A stretch of 64,000 nt of DNA from Amycolatopsis sp. FBCC-B4732. Lineage in GTDB: Bacteria; Actinomycetota; Actinomycetes; Mycobacteriales; Pseudonocardiaceae. The notes beneath the pieces were generated by a model. The model was given only the letters and a program-made list of their open reading frames with translations. It made no database searches and was not told the origin of the DNA. Position 1 is the first letter of the stretch, and every line of letters begins with the position of its first letter. The translations under genes and the position numbers were made by a program. Of the stretch, positions 56,323-64,000 are shown piece by piece. The stretch spans positions 6,862,501 through 6,926,500 of the forward strand of contig NZ_CP095376.1 in the NCBI RefSeq assembly GCF_023008405.1, read 5' to 3'.

Positions 56323-57567
56323 GTGCTCGTCCCACCCGCGCAGTGGGCGTTGTGGAAGCAGCGGCCTCGGATCGTCGTGTACTGCCTGGCGAGCGAAGCC
56401 CTGGCCGTAACACTCGCGTTCCGGCCGTCACCGGTCGCCGTCGACCTGCGTTCGCTGACCGTGCTCGGCGCCCTGCTGGCCCTCGGGGTGATCCAGGCGG
56501 AGGCGGGCCGCCGGGTCGAGCGCAGCCAGCGCCGGGCGGCGAAGACCCCGCACATCAACATGACGTCGGTCTGGACGTTCGCCGGCGTCCTGGTGCTCCC
56601 CCCGCTGTTGCTCGCCGTCCTGGTCGGCGGCCTGTACCTGCACCTGGCGCTGCGCAGCTGGTACCGGCTGCAGCGCGTCCCGCCGTCCCGGACGTGCAGC
56701 AACGCGGCGATCATCCTGCTGTCCTGTTACGCGGCCCAGGCAGTGCTGGACCTGACCGACGTGGCGGACGTCCGCGCGGCGGTCACCCGTGGCTGGACCG
56801 GCGCGTGGCTGGTCGCGGCGGCCGGGGCGACGTTCTTCGTGGTGAACGCACTGCTGGTGCTCCCGGCCCGCCGGATCGTCGGGCGGTCGGTGGTCGAGCT
56901 GTTCGGCACCTGGTCGGACAACGGCCTGGAGGCCGCGACGCTGTGCCTGGGCGCGTTGAACGGCCTCGCACTGGCGACGTTGCCGGGCATGGTGGTCCTG
57001 GTGCTGCCGCCGGTGCTCCTGCTGCACCGGTCAGTCCTGGTGAAGCAGCTGGAGGCGGCGGCGCAGCGCGACGAGAAGACGGGCCTCTACACCATCCGCA
57101 GGTGGCGGGCCCTGACCGAACGGGCGCTGGCGGACGCGGAGCGCCACGGCGGGACGGTCGGCCTGCTGATGCTCGACCTCGACCACTTCAAGCAGGTCAA
57201 CGACACGTACGGCCACCTGGCCGGCGACACGGTCCTGTCTTCGACGGCCGAGGCGATCGTCTCGGCGGTCCGCGGCCGCGACGACGCGGTGGGCCGGTTC
57301 GGAGGCGAAGAGTTCGTCGTCCTCCTGCCGGGAACCGGCCGGCCGGATTGCGGCGCGGTGGCCGAGCGCATCCGCCGGGCGATCAGCGTCCTGACCGTCC
57401 CGGTGGGACAGTCGTCGATCACGGACCTGTCGGTGTCGATCGGCGTCGCTGTCTACCCGCAGGCGGGCAGGTCACTCCAGGACCTCTTGGACGCGGCGGA
57501 CGCGGCCCTCTACCGGGCGAAGGAGACCGGCCGGAACAAGGTGGTCCACGCGGCGGACCTGCGCTGA
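56323..57567 (+). CDS. Membrane-bound GGDEF diguanylate cyclase
   Basis: 414 residues, GTG start without a good RBS. Five to six N-terminal membrane helices; then GGDEF domain with RDEKTGLYTIRRWRALTERAL, LMLDLDHFKQVNDTYGHLAGD and RFGGEEFVVLLPG (the active site is GGEEF). The RxxD inhibitory site ahead of it is not canonical (RGRDDAVGRF). It would make cyclic di-GMP from two GTP. Confidence 0.9.
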   Translation: MLVPPAQWALWKQRPRIVVYCLASEALAVTLAFRPSPVAVDLRSLTVLGALLALGVIQAEAGRRVERSQRRAAKTPHINMTSVWTFAGVLVLPPLLLAVLVGGLYLHLALRSWYRLQRVPPSRTCSNAAIILLSCYAAQAVLDLTDVADVRAAVTRGWTGAWLVAAAGATFFVVNALLVLPARRIVGRSVVELFGTWSDNGLEAATLCLGALNGLALATLPGMVVLVLPPVLLLHRSVLVKQLEAAAQRDEKTGLYTIRRWRALTERALADAERHGGTVGLLMLDLDHFKQVNDTYGHLAGDTVLSSTAEAIVSAVRGRDDAVGRFGGEEFVVLLPGTGRPDCGAVAERIRRAISVLTVPVGQSSITDLSVSIGVAVYPQAGRSLQDLLDAADAALYRAKETGRNKVVHAADLR

Positions 57568-57569
57568 GG

Positions 57570-57776
57570 TCAGCGCTCCCGCCACAACCCGGCGTCGAGC
57601 CCGAGCATGTCGAGCAGCTCAGCACACTCCCGGGAGTTGGTCGAGTGCCCGGCAACGGTAACGAGAGCCCGAGAGTGCTCCGCGGCGAGCCGTTCGGCCT
57701 CCTCGGCCCGCAAAACCCCCATCCGACTGTCTTCATCGTGGGCGCTGGTGCTGCCACTGTGCCGTGCCCAGGTCAT
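57570..57776 (-). CDS. Small protein of unknown function
   Basis: 68 residues from ATG 57776 (AGGTGG upstream). Polar with a helical centre: RMGVLRAEEAERLAAEHSRALVTVAGHSTNSRECAELLDMLGLDAGLWRER. It ends 3 bp from the GGDEF stop, convergently. No family recognised, but codon use and RBS support expression. Confidence 0.55.
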   Translation of the reverse strand: MTWARHSGSTSAHDEDSRMGVLRAEEAERLAAEHSRALVTVAGHSTNSRECAELLDMLGLDAGLWRER

Positions 57777-57997
57777 CGGGCCACCTGCTTCCAGCCCCAC
57801 GGGTGCGGGGCCAAGGTCGGGCCCTCAGCATGACACTCACAAAAACTTCACCCGCAAGTGGGCCCCGTCACACCGTATAGCGCACGAGAGAACACGGAGA
57901 GCAAACAGCCCAACGAGGTGCCCCGGACAGCGCAAGAAGGTGGTCCAGCTCACCCCAAACCAGTAAAACTGTCTGCTTCCGGCGGGGAGGACAGCGC

Positions 57998-59002
57998 ATG
58001 ACCAGCAACCCGGACGGCGGCCACGAACACGCGAACAACACGGGCCCGGTCGACGGAAACGTGATCCAGGCCTGCCAAGTCGGCGTGGTGAATCTTCATC
58101 CCACCCGTGAACCCGATACGCCCGCAGCAGAATCGCCACCCCCGACGTGGACTCCGCTGAAGGTCCTCAAGGCAGCCGGAGTGGCCGTCCTGATCCTGGC
58201 CGGCTCGTCATTGCTCCCGAGTCCTCCTGACCCGGACGCGATACCGCCCGAAAACGGAACCCGGCCAGCAGGATCAAGCAACGAAGCGGTCCTGACGGCA
58301 GTCCAGGCCGGCCTCGCATCGTGCGCCCGAACCCAGGTCCTCCAGCAGGCGAACTGCCCCCAGAAGATCGACGACCCGACCGGCCAGGCCACCGACGTCC
58401 ACTGGACCCTCCACGGCAACCCGATCGGCGGAACGTACGGACCGATCTGGAACAACGACCGCTTCTACGTAGCGGGCTACGCGGTCATGACGGTGACGTA
58501 CACATCGCCTTACCGAGTCCCGTCCCCCCAGAGCTTGACGATCCAAGAGGTCCCCTACCGAGCAGAAATAACGTGGACAGACAACAAACCAACGGTCACC
58601 GACCTCCGCCGCTACGACAAGATCGACAACAGCCGAGTCACGAAGAAAGACCCAGCCCTACCCCCAGCACAGCTGGCCTCAGCCCTCCGAACGGCGTTCC
58701 ACAAGTGCGTCGCAGCCAAGCGGTCCCCCATGCCCCCACAGTGCCCCTCATCCCCGACGGCACAACCAAGCGACCACGCCACCTGGACCCTGAACAACGA
58801 CCCCCTCCTCGGCACCAAGCAAACCTTCGACCCCAAAACCGGCCTGACCCACATAACCGGCAGCTACTCGACAACAGCCACCACCCAAAACGACTTCCTG
58901 GGCATCCACTACAGCGCGACAACAACCGACTCAGGCACCTACGACGCCTCACTCACAGCAACCGGCCCCACCCCGGAGATCCTCCAAATCAAGTCCCTCT
59001 GA
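57998..59002 (+). CDS. Single-pass protein with RHIM-like N-terminal motif
   Basis: 334 residues. A short N-terminal stretch DGNVIQACQVGVVNLH (residues ~19-34) resembles prokaryotic RHIM-like amyloid tags found before effector domains in actinobacteria (V-Q-A...V-x-V). A membrane helix (VLKAAGVAVLILAGSSLL) follows, then an extracellular domain of ~230 residues with four cysteines and Thr/Asn-rich beta strands. Codon use is less GC-rich than its neighbours. Function unknown. An ~80-bp C-rich tract and hairpins follow the stop. Confidence 0.6.
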   Translation: MTSNPDGGHEHANNTGPVDGNVIQACQVGVVNLHPTREPDTPAAESPPPTWTPLKVLKAAGVAVLILAGSSLLPSPPDPDAIPPENGTRPAGSSNEAVLTAVQAGLASCARTQVLQQANCPQKIDDPTGQATDVHWTLHGNPIGGTYGPIWNNDRFYVAGYAVMTVTYTSPYRVPSPQSLTIQEVPYRAEITWTDNKPTVTDLRRYDKIDNSRVTKKDPALPPAQLASALRTAFHKCVAAKRSPMPPQCPSSPTAQPSDHATWTLNNDPLLGTKQTFDPKTGLTHITGSYSTTATTQNDFLGIHYSATTTDSGTYDASLTATGPTPEILQIKSL

Positions 59003-59149
59003 ACACCCCCCCCACCCCCCACCCACCCCCCACCCAACCCGCACCACCAGCGGGGGCAAGGGGCGGCAGCCCCAGGAAGGGGTCCAGGGGGCGAAGCCCG
59101 CCTGGCGGGGGTCTGGGGGTTCGACCCCCAGAAAAACACCCGAGAACGA

Positions 59150-59186
59150 GAGAAGGCCCAAGCCCCGAAGGGGCGTAGGCCTTCTC
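59150..59186 (-). terminator. tmRNA terminator hairpin
   Basis: GAGAAGGCC (59150-59158) pairs with GGCCTTCTC (59178-59186), with an inner GCCCC/GGGGC stem. It begins 4 bp past the tmRNA 3' end; the minus-strand T run is the complement of AAAAA at 59132-59136. Confidence 0.8.
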
Positions 59187-59190
59187 GCAG

Positions 59191-59555
59191 TGGAGGTGCC
59201 GGGAATTGAACCCGGGTCCTCTGGCGTATCAACAGGACTTCTCCGTGCGCAGTCCGCTACGTCTCTACTTGGCCCCCTCGGTCACGCGAACAAGCCGAGG
59301 TGACGAGCCCAGCCACTGTTTGCTTCACGGCAGTTCCCCGTGGCCGGGACTGCCGCTGAGCCTCCTAGCTGATGCCGGTACCCGGGCCGGAGGCGAACCC
59401 GGGCCGACAGAGACGCACTCGCTCAGGCGGCGAGGGCGTACTCGCGCTGACTGGAGTCGGCGCTTATTTGGTTGCGATGACGCTTACGGTGGTCTCTCGC
59501 CTGCACCGGCACGCTTCTCCTGAATCAACGTCCAAAGTCGAAACCGTTCACCCCC
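59191..59555 (-). ncRNA. ssrA: tmRNA (ssrA)
   Basis: 365 nt. The 5' GGGGGUG (59549-59555) pairs with CACCUCC near the 3' end, followed by discriminator A at 59191; CCA is not encoded. The T arm GGUUCAAUUCC is present. The resume codon GCC at 59461 starts the tag ADSSQREYALAA ending in UGA at 59423. The tag matches the actinobacterial ADS..QR.YALAA pattern. It rescues stalled ribosomes with SmpB, which is not in this window. Confidence 0.97.
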
Positions 59556-59607
59556 TTGGTGGGACACAACCTGACCATCATAACGCGTCCCGCCACCTCT
59601 TTACTCC

Positions 59608-59625
59608 GGTAGGGCCAGCCCTACC
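59608..59625. promoter_or_regulatory. Palindromic operator GGTAGGGC-CA-GCCCTACC
   Basis: Perfect 8-bp arms around CA between tmRNA and the sensor/kinase/regulator operon, 77 bp before its ATG. Probably bound by the LuxR-type regulator at 61546. Confidence 0.6.
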
Positions 59626-59701
59626 GCGAGGATGCCCGCGCGCACCATGTCGGCCGCTCGCCTGGCAGGTGATGCTTGAGCGAGACAGAAGGGAGCCGGT
59701 T

Positions 59702-60376
59702 ATGGTGAGCGACAGGCGGGATCCGCCGTTCGGTGGTTCGGTGGTGTTCCTGCTGATGAACCTGCCGCTGGGGGTGGTGGCGTTCGTTTTGCTGACGTCG
59801 TTCACGGCGGCCGGCCTGGGCACTGCGGTGGTGTGGGTGGGTGTGGGTCTGCTCGCGCTGCTGGTCCTGGCCGTGCGGGGGGCCGCGCGGCTGGAGCGTG
59901 CCCGGGTGTACGCGCTGCTGGACCGGTACATCGATCTGCCGTACCTGCCGCTGCCTGCCGAAGGTCAGAAGCTCCGGTGGAAGGCGCGGTTGAAGGACTC
60001 GTCGACGTGGCGTGACCTGGCGTACTTCTTCGTCCTCTTCCCGCTCGGTCTGGTCGAGTTCGTGCTGGTGACGGTCTTCTGGTCGACGAGCCTGGCGCTG
60101 GCGGGGCTGCCGATCTACTTCCGGTGGCTGCCCGGCGGCGCGTACTACTTCCCGGCGGATGACCTGCGGTGGCTGACCGTGGACTCGACGCTGGAAGCGT
60201 TACCGTGGGCGGCGCTGGGGGTGCTGTTCATCGCGTTGTCGGTCGCGCTGACGAAGGCGCTGGCGGGAACGCACGCCCGGCTGGCGAACGCGCTGCTGGG
60301 ACCGACCGTGGCGCAGCGCCGCCGGATGGAGCGCTGGTGGGAAGACGCGGAAGAGAAGAACCTGGTGGCGGGATGA
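59702..60376 (+). CDS. Sensor-domain membrane protein
   Basis: 224 residues; GGGAG precedes the ATG. Contains membrane helices (VVFLLMNLPLGVVAFVLLTSFT, TAVVWVGVGLLALLVLAV, FFVLFPLGLVEFVLVTVF, LEALPWAALGVLFIALSVAL) of the 'putative sensor' domain also found in the N-terminus of the next gene's kinase (STWRDLAYFFVLFPLGLVEFVL versus TTWRDLAYLMVAFPLACVEL). Lacks a kinase domain. ATGA overlap with the kinase. Confidence 0.85.
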   Translation: MVSDRRDPPFGGSVVFLLMNLPLGVVAFVLLTSFTAAGLGTAVVWVGVGLLALLVLAVRGAARLERARVYALLDRYIDLPYLPLPAEGQKLRWKARLKDSSTWRDLAYFFVLFPLGLVEFVLVTVFWSTSLALAGLPIYFRWLPGGAYYFPADDLRWLTVDSTLEALPWAALGVLFIALSVALTKALAGTHARLANALLGPTVAQRRRMERWWEDAEEKNLVAG

Positions 60377-61506
60377 CCGAGGCAGCACCGGTGGAGCACT
60401 CGCGGCCGCACCCGGCTCGCACGATCGTGTACATGATCGTCAGCTTCGTCTTCCGGATCCTGCAGTTCGTGCTGATCGTGACCGGGCTGGCGGTGGGGGT
60501 CGCGACGGCCGTGGTGTGGATCGGGTTCCCGATCCTGCTGGCGACGACGAGCTTCATCCGCTGGTCGGGCGACCGCGAGCGGGGCTGGCTGGGCACGATG
60601 CTGCGGGTGCCGTTGCCGCCGGCGCAGCGGCGGCCGTACGAAGAGGGGCAGCCGCTGCTGCGCCGCTGGGTGGTGCGGCTGAGCGACCCGACGACGTGGC
60701 GTGACCTGGCGTACCTGATGGTCGCGTTCCCGCTGGCGTGCGTGGAGCTGGGGATCGCGCTGGCGTCGATCGTGCTGCTGCCGATGGCGGTCTGGGTGAC
60801 GCCGTGGCTGGGCTGGCTGCACGGTGAGCTGGGGCTCGCGCTGCTGGGACCGGACCGCACGAAGCGGCTGGAGCAGAAGGCCGAGCGGCTGCAGGCGTCG
60901 CGAGCACGCGGTGTCGACGCGGCCGAAGCCGAGCGCCGGCGCATCGAGCGCGACCTGCACGACGGCGCCCAGCAGCGGCTGGTCGCGGTCGCGATGAGCC
61001 TGGGCCGGGCGAAGGCGAAGTTCGACCACGACCCGGAGTCGGTGCGGGAGCTGATCGACGAGGCGCACGCGGACGCCAAGCTCGCGGTGTCCGAGCTGCG
61101 TGACCTCGCCCGCGGCATCTACCCGGCCGTCCTCGGTGACCGCGGGCTCGACGCCGCGCTCTCGGCGCAGGCGGCGAAGTCGCCGATCCCGGTGGACGTG
61201 CGGGTCGACGTCGAGCCCCGCCCGCCGGCGGCGGTCGAGACGACGGCGTACTTCATCGTCGGCGAGACCCTGACGAACATCGCGAAGCACGCCGGCGCGA
61301 CCGAAGCGGGCGTGAAGGTGTGGCGGACCGACGACCACGTGGTCGTCGAGATCACCGACAACGGTCACGGCGGCGCCGAGGTGCGCCCCGGCGGCGGTCT
61401 GGCCGGCCTCGCCGACCGCGCCGCGACGATCGACGGCGTGATCACGGTCGTCAGCCCGGTGGGCGGGCCGACGGTGATCCGGGCTGACCTCCCCTGCCAG
61501 TGGTGA
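60373..61506 (+). CDS. Histidine kinase with sensor domain
   Basis: 377 residues. The N-terminal ~180 residues repeat the sensor domain of the preceding protein with four membrane helices. HisKA_3 H-box IERDLHDGAQQRLVAVAMSLG and HATPase with GETLTNIAKHAGAT, DNGHGGAEV. Pairs with the NarL-type regulator 39 bp downstream. Confidence 0.92.
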   Translation: MTEAAPVEHSRPHPARTIVYMIVSFVFRILQFVLIVTGLAVGVATAVVWIGFPILLATTSFIRWSGDRERGWLGTMLRVPLPPAQRRPYEEGQPLLRRWVVRLSDPTTWRDLAYLMVAFPLACVELGIALASIVLLPMAVWVTPWLGWLHGELGLALLGPDRTKRLEQKAERLQASRARGVDAAEAERRRIERDLHDGAQQRLVAVAMSLGRAKAKFDHDPESVRELIDEAHADAKLAVSELRDLARGIYPAVLGDRGLDAALSAQAAKSPIPVDVRVDVEPRPPAAVETTAYFIVGETLTNIAKHAGATEAGVKVWRTDDHVVVEITDNGHGGAEVRPGGGLAGLADRAATIDGVITVVSPVGGPTVIRADLPCQW

Positions 61507-61545
61507 ATAGGCTGGACCCCGTTCATCCACGAGCTTGGGGGCCGG

Positions 61546-62187
61546 ATGCGGGTAGTCATCGCCGAAGACGCCGTCCTGCTGCGGGCGGGGGTCATGCGCC
61601 TGCTCGCCGACGAGGGCATCGAGACGGCCGCGGCCGTGGACAACGGCGACGACCTGCTCGGCGCGATCAAGGAACACCGCCCTGACCTGGCGATCGTGGA
61701 CGTCCGCATGCCCCCGACGTTCACCGACGAGGGCCTGCGCGCGGCGCTGGCGGCGCGCAAGGAGATCCCGGGCCTCCCGGTGCTGGTCCTCTCGCAGTAC
61801 GTCGAGGAGTCGTACGCGGTGGAGCTCCTCTCGGGTGGCGCGGGCGGCGTCGGCTACCTGCTGAAGGAGCGCGTCGCGGACGTCGCGGACTTCCTGGACG
61901 CGGTCCGCCGGGTCGCGAACGGCGGCACGGCGATCGACCCGGACGTCATCGCCCAGCTGATGGCCCGCGGTCGCCGCAACCCCCTGGACGCGCTGACGGC
62001 CCGCGAGTCGGAGGTACTGGGGCTGATGGCCCAGGGCCTGTCGAACACGGCGATCGCGAATTCGCTCGTCGTCTCGCACGGCGCGGTGGAGAAGCACATC
62101 GGGAACATCTTCTCGAAGCTCGGCCTCGAGGCGAGCGCGGAGGAACACCGCCGCGTCCGGGCAGTGCTGACGTACCTGGGCCGCTGA
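61546..62187 (+). CDS. NarL/LuxR-type response regulator
   Basis: 213 residues. Receiver MRVVIAEDAVLLRAGV, phospho-Asp in LAIVDVRMPPTFTDEG, LLKERVADV (Lys). HTH LTARESEVLGLMAQGLSNTAIANSLVVSHGAVEKHIGNIFSKL. Last of the three-gene signalling operon. Confidence 0.92.
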   Translation: MRVVIAEDAVLLRAGVMRLLADEGIETAAAVDNGDDLLGAIKEHRPDLAIVDVRMPPTFTDEGLRAALAARKEIPGLPVLVLSQYVEESYAVELLSGGAGGVGYLLKERVADVADFLDAVRRVANGGTAIDPDVIAQLMARGRRNPLDALTARESEVLGLMAQGLSNTAIANSLVVSHGAVEKHIGNIFSKLGLEASAEEHRRVRAVLTYLGR

Positions 62188-62234
62188 CCCGGGGTTCTGG
62201 TCCGTCAGACGAGGACTGTGCAGGGGGAGCCGTC

Positions 62235-62825
62235 ATGAACACCGCTTCGCGCAACCACGACTGCCGGGCCGGCCAGGAGTTCCGGGACGGGATCGACCTC
62301 CCCGGCTGGGAAGAGCAGAGCGTCTGGGGCTGGGACCCGCCGGCCGGCAGCTTCTTCGCCCAGCTGTGGCGCAACGGCAGCACCGGCGACGAGCCCGACA
62401 TCTGGATCAGCGGCGTGGACACCGTGTTCCGGTGGCCGTCCGGCATCGTGCTCGAAATCGTCGAGCGGACACCGGAATCCCCGGCAAAGGTGGTGGCCGC
62501 ACTGGGACTCGCCGCCCCGCAACCGCGGCTACGCGACGACGCCGAGGTCATCGCGCTGCTCCGCTCCGCCGTGGACCGGGAAAAGACCGCCCTCCGCCGC
62601 GGCGCGATCCACGCGCTCGGGTGGACGCAGGGCTTCGCGAAAACCACCCCCGTCCTTCGCGGCGAATGGCGCGGCCCCCGGCCGACGGCCGCGGAAGTCG
62701 AAGCCGAACACCACCTGGTCACCGGCGCGCTGCACCGGCCGGGCGGCGACCGCGACTTCCTCTCCGGCGTCGACGCCTCCCTCTGGTGGCTGCTCACCCG
62801 CGGCTCCGACACGTGGTTCCTCTGA
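62235..62825 (+). CDS. Conserved-looking hypothetical protein
   Basis: 196 residues, GGGGGAGCC before the ATG. N-terminal SVWGWDPPAGSFFAQLWRNGSTGDEPDIWISG and a C-terminal helix-rich half. No family recognised. It may bind DNA or a ligand; nothing in the context decides this. Confidence 0.65.
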   Translation: MNTASRNHDCRAGQEFRDGIDLPGWEEQSVWGWDPPAGSFFAQLWRNGSTGDEPDIWISGVDTVFRWPSGIVLEIVERTPESPAKVVAALGLAAPQPRLRDDAEVIALLRSAVDREKTALRRGAIHALGWTQGFAKTTPVLRGEWRGPRPTAAEVEAEHHLVTGALHRPGGDRDFLSGVDASLWWLLTRGSDTWFL

Positions 62826-62975
62826 CCCGCCGCCACCGTGCGGACTTGCCCCCGGAGCCGACGATCAGTGACCAAAAGTCCCGTAGGGTGGACTCACGGT
62901 CACCCGTTCCGCGGGCGGCACCCCCAGCACCGCTCACCTACCATGAGCGGACCCGCCGGCGAGAGGAGCGAGCAG

Positions 62976-63191
62976 ATGACCGATGAAGTCCGCTTCTTCG
63001 GCGGCCCGCTCGACGGCCGCGTCCAGGAGCTCGGGGACGCCGAGCCCGTTCCCGGCACCGTGATCCGGCACATCCACCTGCACGGCGGCCCGAAGATCGA
63101 GACCCGTTACGAGCTCGGGCAGACCGATCACGGCTGGGAGTACCGCGTCGCCGCGACGCAGCACGAACCCGAGCCGGACGGGCTGAGGTAG
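62976..63191 (+). CDS. Small hypothetical protein
   Basis: 71 residues from ATG 62976 (GAGAGGAGCGAG upstream). FFGGPLDGRVQELGDAEPVPGTVIRHIHLHGGPKIETRYELGQTDHGWEYRVA is a short beta-rich sequence of a type common in actinobacterial genomes as a phage- or envelope-related small protein. Function unknown. Confidence 0.65.
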   Translation: MTDEVRFFGGPLDGRVQELGDAEPVPGTVIRHIHLHGGPKIETRYELGQTDHGWEYRVAATQHEPEPDGLR

Positions 63192-63285
63192 GGAGAACCC
63201 CCGTATCCGGCGGGGGTGAACAGGACCCCGAAGACGCCGGTCAGCACCGCTGTCCCGGAACCCCGGACCGGCCAAGCTCAGCAGC

Positions 63286-64000
63286 ATGCAAACGAGCCGG
63301 GACCGCTTCCTCGACGTCGTCCGGGCGGGGGCCATCCTCGCCGTCATCGCCCAGCACTGGGTCATGCCGGTGCTCTCCTACTCCGACGGCCGCCTCGCCA
63401 CCGGGAACGCACTCGCGACGCCGGGGTGGTGGATCGTCACCTGGCTCAGCCAGGTCATGCCGCTCGTCTTCTTCGCCGGCGGCGCGGCGAACCTGATTTC
63501 CTTCCGCCGCGCGGAATCCACGCGGACGTGGCTCGCCGCCCGCATCAAGCGGCTGATGGTGCCGGTGCTGCCGTTGATGGCGGTCTGGCTCGTCGTCCCG
63601 GACTTCCTGCGCGGCCTCGGTGTCCCGCCGCAACCGCTGCAGGTCGGCAGCGCGATCGCCGCGCAGCTGCTGTGGTTCCTCGCCGTGTACGTGCTCGTCG
63701 TGCTGCTGACGCCGCTGATGGTCGCCGCGCACCGGCGCTGGGGCCTGAAGGTTCCGCTCGTCATGGGCGCCGCGGGCATCCTCGTCGACGTCGCGCGCTT
63801 CAACGACCTCGGCTACATCGGTTACGCCAACGCGATCTTCGTCTGGGTCGCCGTCCACCAGCTCGGGTTCCACTACGTCGAAGGCCGCCTCGGCACGCTC
63901 ACCCGCCGCGCCGCCCTCACGCTCTCGGCCGCCGGCTTCGGGATCACCGCGCTGATGGTCGCGTTCGGCCCGTACCCGGCCAGCATGATCGGGATGCCCG
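63286..64000 (+). CDS. Acyltransferase family 3 membrane protein, 3' end outside window
   Basis: ATG 63286, open to the last base, at least 238 residues. N-terminal RDRFLDVVRAGAILAVIAQHWVMPV contains the histidine of acyltransferase-3 (OafA/NolL) proteins. Several helices follow: WWIVTWLSQVMPLVFFAGGAANLISF, LMVPVLPLMAVWLVVPDFL, AAQLLWFLAVYVLVVLLTPLMVA, ANAIFVWVAVHQLGFHY. Modifies extracellular sugars or lipids by acyl transfer. The rest is off-window. Confidence 0.8.
   Translation, partial: MQTSRDRFLDVVRAGAILAVIAQHWVMPVLSYSDGRLATGNALATPGWWIVTWLSQVMPLVFFAGGAANLISFRRAESTRTWLAARIKRLMVPVLPLMAVWLVVPDFLRGLGVPPQPLQVGSAIAAQLLWFLAVYVLVVLLTPLMVAAHRRWGLKVPLVMGAAGILVDVARFNDLGYIGYANAIFVWVAVHQLGFHYVEGRLGTLTRRAALTLSAAGFGITALMVAFGPYPASMIGMP

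Noticed and set aside
57777..57997. Possible gene between the small protein and the RHIM-like gene
   Set aside because: Only short unsupported frames; the 221 bp are more likely regulatory.
59191..59230. A separate tRNA gene
   Set aside because: The T-arm-like end belongs to tmRNA; there is no anticodon arm.
59206..59523. Possible ORF inside the tmRNA gene
   Set aside because: The region folds as tmRNA and carries the tag; the ORF is coincidental.

Overview
The window looks like chromosomal DNA of a high-GC actinomycete, most likely a member of the Pseudonocardiaceae such as Amycolatopsis. This is inferred from very high GC, many GTG starts joined by ATGA/GTGA overlaps, a tmRNA tag of actinobacterial type, a second GyrA/GyrB-like topoisomerase pair and a histidine-utilisation cluster of actinomycete layout. 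No database search was possible, so the genus is an inference.

Layout. 1-7.4 kb: 3' end of a secreted DNRLRE-type repeat protein, a carboxymuconolactone decarboxylase-like/NAD(P)-binding pair behind a MerR-type promoter, a TetR regulator, a membrane protein, a serine hydrolase, and an ArsR-SRPBCC-reductase operon. 7.4-16 kb: FMN reductase plus LLM monooxygenase, a PLD-like protein beside the topoisomerase IV-type parE/parC pair, and two small membrane proteins. 16-19.7 kb: a five-gene acyl-CoA-type operon in which the acyl-CoA dehydrogenase, SDR and thiolase are all broken while MaoC-like and SRPBCC genes are intact. 19.7-24.4 kb: secreted sugar enzymes (GH1, ThuA-ricin, GH3) with a DasR-like motif upstream of GH3. 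24.5-27.2 kb: DinB-like protein, AraC regulator, an IS630 remnant inside a 71-bp duplication, and a broken pobA.

27.2-36 kb: an envelope-type operon (WXG-like protein, NlpC/P60, two YbaB-like proteins), a DsbA/MauE redox pair, a solute-binding lipoprotein, HrpB helicase and an ABC exporter. 36.1-36.3 kb: an unannotated-looking minus-strand element with a 15-codon ORF whose ribosome-binding site can pair downstream, followed by a terminator. 36.3-48.5 kb: a membrane-anchored protein, TetR/flavin monooxygenase with a shared operator, a LuxR two-component system, dienelactone hydrolase, a helical-repeat pair, Pit phosphate transporter with a PHO box, an Lnt-like protein, two secreted alpha/beta hydrolases and another flavin monooxygenase.

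48.5-56.3 kb: complete hut pathway to N-formylglutamate (hutH, hutU, hutF, hutI) with an M20 amidohydrolase in the place of HutG and a divergent IclR regulator. 56.3-64 kb: GGDEF protein, a single-pass protein with an RHIM-like N-terminal motif, ssrA (tmRNA), a sensor/histidine kinase/LuxR operon behind a palindrome, two small unknown proteins, and the 5' part of an acyltransferase-3 gene.

The most useful observations are the multi-junction decay of the acyl-CoA operon, the IS630/AraC chimeric duplication, the structured 15-codon element at 36.1-36.3 kb, the HutG replacement and the RHIM-like tag.
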